The notes beneath the pieces are model-generated. The model searched no databases and was not told where the DNA came from. It worked only from the letters and a program-made list of their open reading frames with translations. The translations under genes were made by a program, and so were the position numbers. Of a DNA stretch of 33,869 nucleotides, positions 1-9,147 are shown piece after piece (position 1 is the first letter of the stretch; each line of letters opens with the position of its first letter). Source of the stretch: Pedosphaera sp. (GTDB lineage: Bacteria > Verrucomicrobiota > Verrucomicrobiia > Limisphaerales > JADLHS01); contig SIBJ01000039.1 in assembly GCA_009695195.1 (NCBI GenBank), positions 1 through 33,869 on the forward strand. Direction: 5' to 3'.

Positions 1-2933
1 TCCACGAGGCCCGCGGCGTGAGCCGGTGAGACGGCAGTGATGAGCGTCGAGTTGCTGAAGTTCACGGACGTAGCGTTGCTCGAACCGAACAGAACGTTCA
101 GGCCGCTGACGAAATTGGAGCCGGTGATCGTGACGAGCGTGCCGCCGGCTTCAGGTCCGGACGCGGGCGAGACCAACGCGACGAGTGGCGCCGGATCGAA
201 GGTGAAGACGTTGGTTGCGATGGCGGATTGCGAATCGGGATTGATCACCGTCACATCCACGACCCCTGCGCCGTGAACCGGCGAGATGGCGGTGATGAGC
301 GAGGCGTTGCTGAAGTTCACGGACATGGCGTTGCTGGAACCGAACGACACCATCAGGCCGTTCACGAAATTGGAGCCGATGATCGTGACGAGCGTCCCGC
401 CACTGATCGGCCCGTTCGTCGGGTTCACGCTCGTAATGGCTGGCGGAGGCGCCATAAAAGTGAATGCCGCGATGGCAGTCGCGGATTGCGCATCGGGATT
501 TTGCACCGACACGTTGATCGTGGCCGCGGGATGTGCCGGGGCGATGGCGGTGATGAGCGCGGAGTTGCTGAAGTTCACGGAGGCGGCGTTGCTCGTGCCG
601 AAGAAAACAGTGAGACCGCTCACGAAGTTCGAGCCGGTGATAGTCACGAGCGTGCCGCCGGCGGTCGGGCCGCTGGCCGGCGTAAGGTCGGTGATGGCCG
701 GGGGCGGATCGAAGGTGAACGCGTTCGTCAACGTCGCGGCGCGGAGGTCAGGATTTTGCACCGTCACGTCAACGAGGCCGGCAGGATGCGCCGGGGCGGT
801 CGCGGTGACGAGTGTGGAATTGCTGAAGTTGACAGCGACGGCGTTGCTCGCGCCGAAGAAAACGGTGAGGCCGCTGACGAAATTCGAGCCGGTGATGACG
901 ACCAAAGTTCCGCCGACCACGGGGCCGTTGGCGGGAACGACGGCGCTGATGGCCGGGGCCGGCGTGAAGGTGAAGGCGTTGGTCGCAATCGTGAATTGCG
1001 AGTCCGGATTTTGAACCATCACGTCAACGGTCGCCGCCGCGTGCGCCGGTGTGACGGCGGTGAGGAGAGTGGAGTTGCTGAAGTTGACCGAGGCGGCGTT
1101 GCTGCCACCGAAAGAAACGGTGAGGCCGTTGACAAAATTTGAACCCGTGATGGTCACGAACGTACCGCCGTCATCGGGGCCGTCGCCGGGCGTGACGCTG
1201 GTGACGGCGGGCGGCGGCGGAATCGTGAAAGTGAAACTGTTCGAGAGGGCGCCGATTTGACCGTCGGGATTCTCGACGGTGAGCGTGACTACGCCGGCGG
1301 CGTGCGCCGGCGTGGTAACCACGAGCAGATTCGCGTTGCTGAAGTTTACCGAGGCGGCGGACGCGGCGCCGAATTTCACGGTGGCACCGGAAACGAAATT
1401 GGATCCGTTCACTTCCACGACGGTGCCGCCGTTGGCCAGCCCGTTCGCGGGCGAGAGCGAGGTGATCGCGGGCGCTGGCGGCAGCGGGGGGATGGTGGCG
1501 AGGGCGAGGGCGGCGGTGGGAATGGTCTGGCCCTGGTTCGTATCCGTGACGAAAGCCTGGAAGTAAATTGTGGTGGGATTGGTGACGCTGTTGACCTGGG
1601 TCGGCAGCCGTTCGCAAACGAACAGTTTCATGGGCTGGGTATTTCCGAACCCGGCGGACATCGCGCCGGAGCGGCTCGACTGCACGGTTTGCAGGATCGC
1701 GTCCTGTCCGGCGGGATCGGCGCTCGTGCCGAACGCGTCCACGACCGCCGCCGCCTGCTGGGGGTAACCCGCGACGGTGGTGGTCGGTGGATCGAGCACG
1801 AGCCGGGCGACCGCGCGATACGGCGTGAAGGGTTTGTTGATGCCATTCATCCAGAACAGCGAGGAGACAAACAATCCGGCGCGGCCATCCGTGCGGAAAA
1901 ACGTGACGTGCTGCGGATTCACAAATGAGTTCGTGCCGGAAAAAATCATGGCGGGCGAGGGGAGCCGCGGGATCACCGGCGTGATGAGCGCGTTGACGCC
2001 GGTGTTGCTACCGCCGACCGCGCGGTCGTCGAAATCCAGATTCAGCGGCGCGGGCGCCGTCTGGGCGGCGTTGGCTGGCACGCGCCAGATGCGCGGCGGG
2101 TCGGTGAATTGCGCTGTGAAGTAACAGTTGCCTTCGTCGTCGGCGCAGATGCCATTGATCACGCGGTCCGAACTGGCCAGCCGGTTGGCCACGGTGTTTT
2201 GGCGCGGCCCGCGGAGGGAGGCCCAGATGCGCCGCCAGGGAAACTGCGGGGCGCCGTTGGTGGCGTCGTCGCTCCAGGCTTCGACGTGGTTGCCCAGCGC
2301 GAGATAAACCGTCGTGACCCCACCCGTCGTGCGGGCCGCCATGCCGAGCGGAAAGCCAGCGCGAAAACTTGAGCCGGTGAGATTGGTCAGGTCGTCCGGC
2401 ACCATGAACAGATTGGTCAGCGCGAATTGGGCCGCGCCCGGATTGCCGCCCGCCGGGGCGCCGCCGAGCGTTCCCAGCGGCGCGCTGTAAACGACGCCGC
2501 GGAAATCGAAGGCGTTCGTGCCGTCGCCGAGCACGAGGAGGCGGTCCCTGGCGGCATCAATGACGACCGGTCCGTGCGAACCGAAGAGGGGTTGGCTGTT
2601 GGTTTCGGCGTCCAACAGTCCGGTGTCGGTGTAATTTGCGCCGTTGAACCCGTTGGTCAAAATGATCGCCGCCACGGGGCCGGGGACGGTGTTCGTGCGA
2701 CCGTCGTCGGTCGCAGCAATGTCGCGCGCGAGATACACGATGCCGGCGGCGAGGTCCGCGCCGAAGTTGCCGTACTTGAGGCCGAGGGTCGCGCCGAAGT
2801 TGGTGCCGATGCCGGGGCTGTTGCCTTCGTCGAGCACATTGTAGCCGGCGACAAAAGTGTATGGTGCCGCGCCGACTGCGAACGTCAACGACCCGAGACA
2901 AAGTGTCAGACCGGCGGTGCGAAAAAATTTCAT
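1..2933 (-). CDS. Secreted protein with tandem TIG/IPT domains (3' end outside window)
   Basis: I read this by translating the reverse strand: the frame is open from an ATG at 2933 to the window edge (977 codons), so the C-terminus is missing. Residues 1 to about 23 are a signal peptide (MKFFRTAGLTLCLGSLTF, then AVGAA). About 450 residues of unrecognised sequence follow, possibly beta-propeller-like. From about 1468 leftwards come six Ig-like TIG/IPT repeats spaced about 255-262 bp. Each opens with P-A-I-T-x-x-x-P-x-x-G-P and holds G-T-L-V-T-I-T-G-S-N-F, V-x-F-G and S-V-N-F-S-N; the sixth is cut by the edge. TIG repeats are known from cell-surface proteins, so an extracellular binding or adhesion role is inferred. 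No clear Shine-Dalgarno site precedes the ATG. feoB lies 226 bp upstream on the same strand; no functional link is implied. Confidence 0.85.
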   Translation of the reverse strand, partial: MKFFRTAGLTLCLGSLTFAVGAAPYTFVAGYNVLDEGNSPGIGTNFGATLGLKYGNFGADLAAGIVYLARDIAATDDGRTNTVPGPVAAIILTNGFNGANYTDTGLLDAETNSQPLFGSHGPVVIDAARDRLLVLGDGTNAFDFRGVVYSAPLGTLGGAPAGGNPGAAQFALTNLFMVPDDLTNLTGSSFRAGFPLGMAARTTGGVTTVYLALGNHVEAWSDDATNGAPQFPWRRIWASLRGPRQNTVANRLASSDRVINGICADDEGNCYFTAQFTDPPRIWRVPANAAQTAPAPLNLDFDDRAVGGSNTGVNALITPVIPRLPSPAMIFSGTNSFVNPQHVTFFRTDGRAGLFVSSLFWMNGINKPFTPYRAVARLVLDPPTTTVAGYPQQAAAVVDAFGTSADPAGQDAILQTVQSSRSGAMSAGFGNTQPMKLFVCERLPTQVNSVTNPTTIYFQAFVTDTNQGQTIPTAALALATIPPLPPAPAITSLSPANGLANGGTVVEVNGSNFVSGATVKFGAASAASVNFSNANLLVVTTPAHAAGVVTLTVENPDGQIGALSNSFTFTIPPPPAVTSVTPGDGPDDGGTFVTITGSNFVNGLTVSFGGSNAASVNFSNSTLLTAVTPAHAAATVDVMVQNPDSQFTIATNAFTFTPAPAISAVVPANGPVVGGTLVVITGSNFVSGLTVFFGASNAVAVNFSNSTLVTATAPAHPAGLVDVTVQNPDLRAATLTNAFTFDPPPAITDLTPASGPTAGGTLVTITGSNFVSGLTVFFGTSNAASVNFSNSALITAIAPAHPAATINVSVQNPDAQSATAIAAFTFMAPPPAITSVNPTNGPISGGTLVTIIGSNFVNGLMVSFGSSNAMSVNFSNASLITAISPVHGAGVVDVTVINPDSQSAIATNVFTFDPAPLVALVSPASGPEAGGTLVTITGSNFVSGLNVLFGSSNATSVNFSNSTLITAVSPAHAAGLV

Positions 2934-3159
2934 ACGATGCAAATGGCGCGGTAATTATTTTTTTTACTCTGGCGGTTGCCGCAAGCGTCTGAGAACCAAC
3001 AACAATTCTCGCGCTTAAAGTAGCAAACGGAAGCGGATGGGTCAAACGACGCAAGGGGCGAACGCCGCTTTTTCCGCATTTTTGGTAACTGCCCCGGTGC
3101 GGTGTCGGGTGGCGTCACCGGGAAAAGTGAGTCTTGGTCAGGCGCCGAAAGGATTTCGC

Positions 3160-5478
3160 CTATTGCCAGCCCAACCAATGACCGCCGTGATACGTCACGA
3201 ACGCCAGCCCCCACGCCAGCGCGCCCATGTAAAGCCACTGGAACACCGGCCACTTCCACGAATTTGTTTCGCGGCGCACGACGGCGACGGTGCTGACGCA
3301 TTGAAGCGCGAAGACGTAGAACACCATCAACGTCACCGCCGTCAGCGTGGTGTAAACCGGCGAGCCGTCGGGATGTTTCTGGTCGAGCAACGTGTTGGCG
3401 AGACCTTCGCGGCTCGCGTCCGAGTCGTCGTCGCTGACGTTATAGACCGTGGACATGGTGCTGACGAAAACTTCGCGCGCGGCGAACGACGCCACGATGC
3501 CGATGCCCATCTTCCAATCGAATCCCAACGGCGCGATGACCGGCTCGATGGCGCGACCGAGGTAGCCGGCAAAGCTGTGGCGTAGATTTTCTCCTTGCTG
3601 TTCACGCTGCAATTCGTCCAGTCGATCAATGAATGCCTTTGAATCTTCTGTCGTTCCCATGATGCGCGCCTTGAATTCGATCACGCGAATTTCCGCAATG
3701 GTCGGTGACTCCATCTTGAATCTTCCAGTCAGGAGCTGCTTTGCGGCTTCCACGCGGCGTTGATCGAACTGTCTGTTCAATTCACTACTCCGCGGATACG
3801 TCGCCAGAAACCACAGCACAATGTTGATCCCGAGAATCACCGTGCCCGCGCGCCGCAAGAAAATCTTCGACCGCTCCCACATGTGCCGCGACACCACGCG
3901 GAGCAGGGGACGTTTGTAAGGCGGCAGTTCCATGATGAGCATCGGCGTCTCGCCCTTGAGCAAAGTTTTTTTGAACAGCCACGCCATCAGCAGCGCGACC
4001 ACGATGCCGAGCAGATACATCGCGAGCATCGTCAAACCTTGGAGCAATTTCGGGATGCCGAACACCGCGCGCGTCGGGATGCACGCCGCGATGAGCAACG
4101 CGTACACCGGCAGCCGCGCCGAGCAACTCATCAGCGGCGCGACGAGGATCGTCACCAGCCGGTCCTTCGGCGTCTCGATGGTGCGCGTGGCCATGATGCC
4201 GGGGATCGCGCACGCGAACGAACTCAGCATCGGGATGAAACTCTTGCCGTGCAACCCGACCTTGCTCATCAGCCGATCCATGAGAAACGCCGCGCGCGCC
4301 ATGTAGCCGGTGTCTTCGAGCAGGCCGATGAAGAAAAACAAAATCAGAATCTGCGGTAGAAAAACCACCACCGCGCCCACGCCCTTGATCACTCCGCTCA
4401 CGAGCAGGCTGCGCAGATCGCCCGGCGGCATCAGGCCGGCCACAAAATTCCCCAGCGCCGCGATGCCGTGTTTGATGAGTTCCATCGGCCAGTTCGCAAA
4501 GGTGAAGATGCTCAGGAACATCGTCGCCATGATCGCGATGAAAATCAGTGTGCCCCAGATTTTGTGCGTGAGGACGCGGTCCAGTTTGTCGCTGAACGTT
4601 TCGCCCGGAGGCGCGAGTTCGGTCGTGACCGCCTGCTGGATTTCCATCACGCGCGCGTAACGCCACTCGATGGGCGCGCCGCGCCAGTCCACGTTCGCGG
4701 CGTCGAGCCGCTTGCGCGCGGCGGCGACGGCGTCCTGGATGCGTTGCGGGTAATGCGCGCTGCTCGACGCCAGCGCCTTTTCATTCGTCAGCAGCAACAA
4801 CGCTTCGGCGGTCGCCTGCAACTTGCGTTCGCGGTAGGTTTCCGCGAGCAACTCCGCGAGTTGCATCGCCTCGATGCGGAACAACCCGGGCAACTGGCAG
4901 AACAATCGCGGTTTGATTTCCGTCTGGTCGCGGACGGCGGCGACGATTTTTTCGCGCAACTCGGGAATACCCTGTCCCGTGCTGGCGACGACGGGCATCA
5001 CCGGCACGCCGAGCGACGCGGAAAGTTTTCCGGTGTCAATCGAGTGGCCGAGGCTTTCCGCCACGTCCACCATGTTCAACGCGATGATCGTGCGATGCCC
5101 CAACTCGATGACTTGCGTGGCGTAGTAAAGATTGCGTTGGAGATTCGACGCGTCCACGACCACGACGATCAAATCCGGCGCCGGCAGTTCCGGCAGGCGA
5201 TGCAGCAACACATCGCGCGAAACCTGTTCGTCGAGCGAATTGGGACTGAGGCTGTACGTTCCGGGGAGATCGAGCACGCGGAGGTTCGCATCGGCGGGCG
5301 CGCCAAGGAGTTTGCCTTCCTTGCGCTCGACGGTGACGCCCGCGTAGTTGCCGACTTTCGCGCGCAGACCGGTCAGCGCGTTGAACAACGTCGTCTTGCC
5401 GCAATTCGGATTGCCGGTCAGCGCGACGTAGGCGGTTGTTGAACCGCTGCCACCGCCGCTTTTTTCAAACTGTTTCAA
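3160..5478 (-). CDS. feoB: Ferrous iron transport protein B (FeoB)
   Basis: FeoB is the inner-membrane Fe(II) permease with a cytosolic G domain. At 772 residues it has the usual family length. The G1 P-loop GNPNCGKT is at residues 22-29, followed by the switch-I segment VGNYAGVTVE, G3 DLPGTYSLSP and G4 NMVD. The membrane part carries both Gate regions: the first contains LLEDTGYMARAAFLMDR and, further on, the Cys motif MSCSARLPVY; the second lies near AAREVFVSTMSTVYNV. A soluble insertion of about 90 residues separates the halves. The start codon is TTG, since no ATG or GTG lies in frame ahead of the P-loop in a sensible place, so the start is less certain than the rest. feoA is normally next to feoB; here two feoA genes lie 4.3 kb upstream on the same strand with other genes in between. 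Confidence 0.96.
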   Translation of the reverse strand: MKQFEKSGGGSGSTTAYVALTGNPNCGKTTLFNALTGLRAKVGNYAGVTVERKEGKLLGAPADANLRVLDLPGTYSLSPNSLDEQVSRDVLLHRLPELPAPDLIVVVVDASNLQRNLYYATQVIELGHRTIIALNMVDVAESLGHSIDTGKLSASLGVPVMPVVASTGQGIPELREKIVAAVRDQTEIKPRLFCQLPGLFRIEAMQLAELLAETYRERKLQATAEALLLLTNEKALASSSAHYPQRIQDAVAAARKRLDAANVDWRGAPIEWRYARVMEIQQAVTTELAPPGETFSDKLDRVLTHKIWGTLIFIAIMATMFLSIFTFANWPMELIKHGIAALGNFVAGLMPPGDLRSLLVSGVIKGVGAVVVFLPQILILFFFIGLLEDTGYMARAAFLMDRLMSKVGLHGKSFIPMLSSFACAIPGIMATRTIETPKDRLVTILVAPLMSCSARLPVYALLIAACIPTRAVFGIPKLLQGLTMLAMYLLGIVVALLMAWLFKKTLLKGETPMLIMELPPYKRPLLRVVSRHMWERSKIFLRRAGTVILGINIVLWFLATYPRSSELNRQFDQRRVEAAKQLLTGRFKMESPTIAEIRVIEFKARIMGTTEDSKAFIDRLDELQREQQGENLRHSFAGYLGRAIEPVIAPLGFDWKMGIGIVASFAAREVFVSTMSTVYNVSDDDSDASREGLANTLLDQKHPDGSPVYTTLTAVTLMVFYVFALQCVSTVAVVRRETNSWKWPVFQWLYMGALAWGLAFVTYHGGHWLGWQ

Positions 5479-5861
5479 TGCCGCAACAGGCTAGAGACAG
5501 AAAAAGTGCCGGGCAAGTTGGATTGAGACGAGCACGCCTTCCTCGCGCACAGAATCTGATGCTTCGATAAATCAAAAACTGAGACGCGGAATCTTCTTGG
5601 CAATGCCGTGCGCAAGGCGTAAGACGGATGCAGTTCTTTTCAAATTTGAATTTTGCGTAGCGTTGGCCGCTACCAAAGCCCCAGAAAAACCCGCTATTTT
5701 TTTAAGGCAAAGCAAGAGACGAAGGCCAAGGCACGCCCGAATGGGCGCCGCCTTGTGTTTTCTCTTGCGGTGCCTTAGCGGGTTACCTCTGGGAGGAGCA
5801 TGGGGTGTGCGCCTCTCTGATTTCTGGGGACGAACCGGCCAAATATGGAAGTGGGGTTATT
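5479..5861. other. 383-bp gap between divergent genes
   Basis: Intergenic region between feoB (leftwards) and the secreted protein gene at 5862 (rightwards). It must hold both 5' ends. It is more A/T-rich than the flanking genes. I see no convincing gene in it. A small frame from 5597 runs into the next gene but has no protein-like composition. The notable content is a 73-nt imperfect palindrome at 5704-5776, listed separately. No -35/-10 pair was good enough to report. Confidence 0.6.
5704..5776. repeat. 73-nt imperfect palindrome (long hairpin)
   Basis: Outer arms 5704-5719 (AAGGCAAAGCAAGAGA) and 5761-5776 match as an inverted repeat at 14 of 16 positions. An inner stem nests inside: AAGGC 5728-5732 with GCCTT 5750-5754, then CGCCC 5734-5738 with GGGCG 5743-5747 around a GAAT loop. 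It ends 85 bp before the start of the 5862 gene. A T-run precedes it on the plus strand but no T-run follows the stem on either strand, so it is not a classic terminator. It may be a REP-like element or a structured leader. Confidence 0.7.
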
Positions 5862-7940
5862 ATGAGAACGATCAAACGAATTCTTGCAACACTAGCCTTT
5901 GCGGCCACGGCGCTTTCCACGAGTGCGCAAATTCAGTTCACTGGAATAAACGTCACTGCGGATCAATCCGTCCAGATGCGATGGACGAGCGAATCAAACA
6001 TAATCTACGCGGTTGATTATGCTGACGAAATATCCGATTCGATTCCGTGGAAGCGGCTGTATGAACGCTTCCCGGCGCAAGGCACAAACACCATCTTCAC
6101 GGACGGCGGCGTTTATTATCAGGGAGAAACCGTCGAACATCCTCGAAATTTCTCGCAGCGGTTTTACAGAGTCGTCGCGACTGGCTCGAACGATGTCGCT
6201 CCACCAGTCGTGTTTGTTACGTCTCCAACCAACGGGTTCGTTGCTTCGGGACTTCTGAATATCAGTGTCACCAGCACCGGCCTGCCGGCTGCACAAATCC
6301 GGGTCTTCGTGGATGGCGAGGAAGTCCGCATCAGTACCACTGGCGAAACAAACTTCACCATCAACACTTGCGAGTGGCCAAACGGGTTGCATTTCATTTT
6401 CGCCACCGTGGACGGCAGCACCGGGCCAGACAGCACCAGCACAACGACTCCCGCGACGGCGATAGGCGTGTCATCTCTCGTTCAAGTCACGTTCAACAAC
6501 TTTATTTCGCAGTACACGTTTTCAAGTTCGTGGTTTCAACCGTCACTCGGGCAGACGCAACACATCAGCGCGCTGTTCGCCGATTGCGCTGCATGGACGC
6601 TCACGATCACTAATCCTTCAGGCACAGTCGTGCGCACGGCTACCGGCACGAGCTACAAACTGAATTACGATTGGGATGGCACTGACAGTTCCGGGAATCT
6701 AACGCCGGACGGCATTTACAGTTTCGGCTTAACGGCATCCAATGCGACAGGCTGCACACAGCAAAGCGCCTCAGGCGGCGGTTCTTCGGAAGGACCGCCA
6801 TCGCCTTCAATGGCGTCTTTTGCTTCCGGTGAAATAATGGTGGTGCCGACTAACGGTTCGTCATCGGCAGTGCCGTTGGTTCTTTATCCTCCCGATTTTG
6901 ACCTCTCGGATCACTTCATTTTTGAGGCTGGTGAGTTCCCGGAGTTGTTGCTCCCAGAAAAATCTGAAAGTCAGACTTCAACTTCCAGCGTTCAATCGTA
7001 TGGTGGAACGTACGGTCCCCTCGATGCACCAACTCCATCATCGCCACAATCCGCCCCGCAGCCGTCCAGGCCTGAAACACGCCGGCTCAAAAACACCTCC
7101 GGCACCATTGGAATCGTCGCGTTGGATCAGTACGGGCCGGCTAACAACAAGCCTCCAAAAATCATCGGGACTGTGAATATTGATGGCGCGCTCCCACTGC
7201 CGGACATCCGCTGGCCAAGACTTAATGCTATCGGTTTCCGACTGACGATGGCGAAAGGCTCTTATACGAATGTATTCTCGAAAACCAAAGCGGACATCAC
7301 TTCCGGACAGCTTCAAGGAACCGGGAGCAACGTTTTCAATAGTGGAGTTGATTTTGGGATGATGTTTGCGCACGGCGTTCGCGGCACGACACTTGACGAC
7401 CGCGCGACCACGACGCCTTCGTTGCAAACCTACATTCCTTTTCCACCGATAGGTGGGCAGTACGATTGGATTCCCATTTCGAAAATGAAGTTTGGCGGGT
7501 CGCGTTTGAAATGGATGGGTATTTTTGCGTGCAGCATGCTTTATGCGGATAACTACAACGATCTTTACAACAAGAACGTTCTTCCGCTCGGGCCAAACAT
7601 GCACATGTTTTTGTCCGGTTCGACCACCCTCTACACGCGCGGGTTTTTCGGTGGTAGGCTCGGTCAGGAACTGACAGGGATTTCAGCTACCGATACGACC
7701 AATGCGCCCGCCAAAATCTGGGACGGTTGGCGCGCAGCCTCGAAATTCGATCACCGCTCGGGTTGGGATTTGGACACCAATTCCGTCCCCGGCATCGTGA
7801 AAATGCGGGTCGTCTATTGGCCGGGCTGCCTGGACGACACGATCTACGAATACGTTGCCGATTCCGGCGGTGGCGACGACCAGTCGGTCTCGCAGCAAGA
7901 CGAGAAAACCGTATTCGATCCTGCAAATCCAACTCAGTAA
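5862..7940 (+). CDS. Secreted multidomain protein, possible caspase-like peptidase
   Basis: The start is the ATG at 5862 because it gives a clean signal peptide (MRTIKRILATLAFAATALST, cleavage near SAQ). The 692-residue product begins with a module ending in RFYRV, also found at the C-termini of other secreted proteins here. Next come an Ig-like domain (about residues 110-190) and a FlgD-type Ig domain with the hallmark YDWDGTDSSGN and PDGIYSF. A Ser/Pro-rich linker leads to a C-terminal domain. That domain has FAHG with His504 and IFACS with Cys557, each after a hydrophobic strand, which resembles the His/Cys dyad of clan CD (caspase/gingipain-like) peptidases. The peptidase idea is inference; DUF6345-like is another possibility. 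Base composition looks less GC-rich than the flanking loci, hinting at separate origin. The next gene starts 2 bp after the stop. Confidence 0.8.
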   Translation: MRTIKRILATLAFAATALSTSAQIQFTGINVTADQSVQMRWTSESNIIYAVDYADEISDSIPWKRLYERFPAQGTNTIFTDGGVYYQGETVEHPRNFSQRFYRVVATGSNDVAPPVVFVTSPTNGFVASGLLNISVTSTGLPAAQIRVFVDGEEVRISTTGETNFTINTCEWPNGLHFIFATVDGSTGPDSTSTTTPATAIGVSSLVQVTFNNFISQYTFSSSWFQPSLGQTQHISALFADCAAWTLTITNPSGTVVRTATGTSYKLNYDWDGTDSSGNLTPDGIYSFGLTASNATGCTQQSASGGGSSEGPPSPSMASFASGEIMVVPTNGSSSAVPLVLYPPDFDLSDHFIFEAGEFPELLLPEKSESQTSTSSVQSYGGTYGPLDAPTPSSPQSAPQPSRPETRRLKNTSGTIGIVALDQYGPANNKPPKIIGTVNIDGALPLPDIRWPRLNAIGFRLTMAKGSYTNVFSKTKADITSGQLQGTGSNVFNSGVDFGMMFAHGVRGTTLDDRATTTPSLQTYIPFPPIGGQYDWIPISKMKFGGSRLKWMGIFACSMLYADNYNDLYNKNVLPLGPNMHMFLSGSTTLYTRGFFGGRLGQELTGISATDTTNAPAKIWDGWRAASKFDHRSGWDLDTNSVPGIVKMRVVYWPGCLDDTIYEYVADSGGGDDQSVSQQDEKTVFDPANPTQ

Positions 7941-7942
7941 GC

Positions 7943-8905
7943 ATGTCGCGGAGACTTTTTTACGTCCTCATTATCTGCGCGAGCCAGCGGCTTTTCGGCC
8001 AAGAGCCGCTGGCCAATCTCCTTGTGCCGTTCGAGCCGGGCGCGGCAAAAATCGAGTCGCAGCTTTCCCGGCAACCTACCAATGCGTTGAACGTGTACCT
8101 CGTCGCACCCCGGAATTTCGGTGCCACCACAGTTTCCAACCTTCTTGCGGTCGCAGGACTTTCGGATGCCGATCGCGATGCACACAGTGGCACTTCCGAT
8201 ACGAATGCCCTGCGCTACACATCCAGACAGCGAAAGTTCAACTGGCTGCTTTTGAGGCCCAATCGAGGCGTTGTGATTCTCAAGACCCAGGCGAAAAGGA
8301 AGGACGGCGAAGAAGGCGATCTCGTTCCATCCGTTCCCGAAATCATCGCCCTTGGATCGAACTTCCTGACGTCTGTCATGGGCATCCAAACGAACGAACT
8401 GGCGTATCGAGCGCCCGGCGAACTCAAAGTGCTGTGCTCGCTCGGAACACATGAATCAAACCGTCCCGGGACGAAAGAAAGAGTGAAAGCAGTGACGGAT
8501 CGAGGTGTGGACTTTTTCCGCGCTGTGGACGGTTGTCTTGTCGTTGGTGGCGGCGGAGTGGCCTCGTTTGAATTCGAGGACTACGGCAAACTGCTTACCT
8601 TTCAGTTAACGTGGCGGCAGTTGGAATTCGCCCGCTCGCTGCCTCGTCCGCCGCTGAATTACTTCAAGGAAGCTGTTTCCACCGGTCGCGCCATGTATTC
8701 GGGAAAACCAATTGGAACACCAAAAAGAATTACGCTTGATGGACTCGACTACTGTTACGAAGAAAAACCGGATTCGGATAACCAAGCCACGCTTCAACCC
8801 ATCGCCCGCATTACGGCGACAATCTACGACGCGAAAACCAACATGCCCGTATTGCTTTTCTGCTCATTGCCTACCGCTGAAAGCCCGCGCCATCCATCGG
8901 ATTGA
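7943..8905 (+). CDS. Secreted protein of unknown function, partner of upstream gene
   Basis: 320 residues. The ATG at 7943 lies 2 bp after the stop of the preceding gene, so the two are surely co-transcribed. The N-terminus MSRRLFYVLIICASQRLFGQ is a plausible signal peptide. I recognise no family. Visible features are a central hydrophobic stretch with VVILKTQAKRK, a GCLVVGGGGVASFEFEDYG segment and a C-terminal Tyr/Asp-rich region with DGLDYCYEEKP. The tight pairing with a possible secreted peptidase allows an inhibitor, chaperone or substrate role, but nothing in the sequence proves one. The stop at 8903-8905 lies 14 bp before the feoA remnant on the other strand, so this gene ends right at the duplicated segment. 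Confidence 0.72.
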   Translation: MSRRLFYVLIICASQRLFGQEPLANLLVPFEPGAAKIESQLSRQPTNALNVYLVAPRNFGATTVSNLLAVAGLSDADRDAHSGTSDTNALRYTSRQRKFNWLLLRPNRGVVILKTQAKRKDGEEGDLVPSVPEIIALGSNFLTSVMGIQTNELAYRAPGELKVLCSLGTHESNRPGTKERVKAVTDRGVDFFRAVDGCLVVGGGGVASFEFEDYGKLLTFQLTWRQLEFARSLPRPPLNYFKEAVSTGRAMYSGKPIGTPKRITLDGLDYCYEEKPDSDNQATLQPIARITATIYDAKTNMPVLLFCSLPTAESPRHPSD

Positions 8906-8918
8906 GCTGGTAACCCGG

Positions 8919-9073
8919 TCAGCTTTTGACGGTCACCAAAATCTGCTCCGCCTCGCTCTTCCGCAACGTGAGATTGTAGCCGCGCACCTTGATCTCCACC
9001 GGATCGCCCATCGGCGCGAAGCGGACGAGTTCGACTTTCGTGCCGACGAGCAGGCCCATTTCCATGAGGCGCG
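8919..9073 (-). pseudogene. 3' fragment of feoA (left copy of a 141-bp duplication)
   Basis: Read on the reverse strand this is the C-terminal two-thirds of FeoA, from RLMEMGLLVGTKVEL to SEAEQILV, with its own tail VTVKS and stop. It matches the intact feoA at 9747-9887 over 141 bp (8933-9073) with one mismatch (8946 C against 9760 T). A stop lies in frame a few codons upstream, so at best 48 residues from an internal ATG could be made. It is almost certainly a remnant. The tail differs from that of the intact copy (VRT), so one of the two tails is the original gene end. Confidence 0.85.
8933..9073. repeat. 141-bp direct repeat, left copy (flanks toxin-antitoxin pair)
   Basis: Same orientation as and 140/141 identical to 9747-9887, offset exactly 814 bp. 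The pair brackets the antitoxin and toxin genes with 74 bp spare on the left and 106 bp on the right. Such near-identity means a recent duplication or an integration that rebuilt the feoA gene end. Confidence 0.93.
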
Positions 9074-9147
9074 CAAAATTGTTTCCTCAAATTGAGCCGG
9101 GGAAATTGCAGTTTGCGCCGGGTGCACCGTGAGTTTATTGTCCCGCC

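Noticed and set aside
228..1142. Long plus-strand frames with repeating motifs opposite the TIG repeats
   Set aside because: Their repeats are just the reverse reading of the TIG coding repeats; only the minus-strand frame gives a signal peptide and a known domain.
3092..3121. Inverted CCCGGTG/CACCGGG after feoB as a terminator
   Set aside because: The stem is only 7 bp with a 16-nt loop and no T-run follows on the feoB strand.
5597..6016. A 139-codon frame overlapping the start of the secreted peptidase candidate
   Set aside because: It runs through the hairpin and then out of frame into a well-supported gene; composition is not protein-like.
8933..9127. A 64-codon minus-strand frame starting MHPAQTAIS over the feoA remnant
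   Set aside because: It reads the duplicated feoA segment in the wrong frame; the FeoA frame is the meaningful one.
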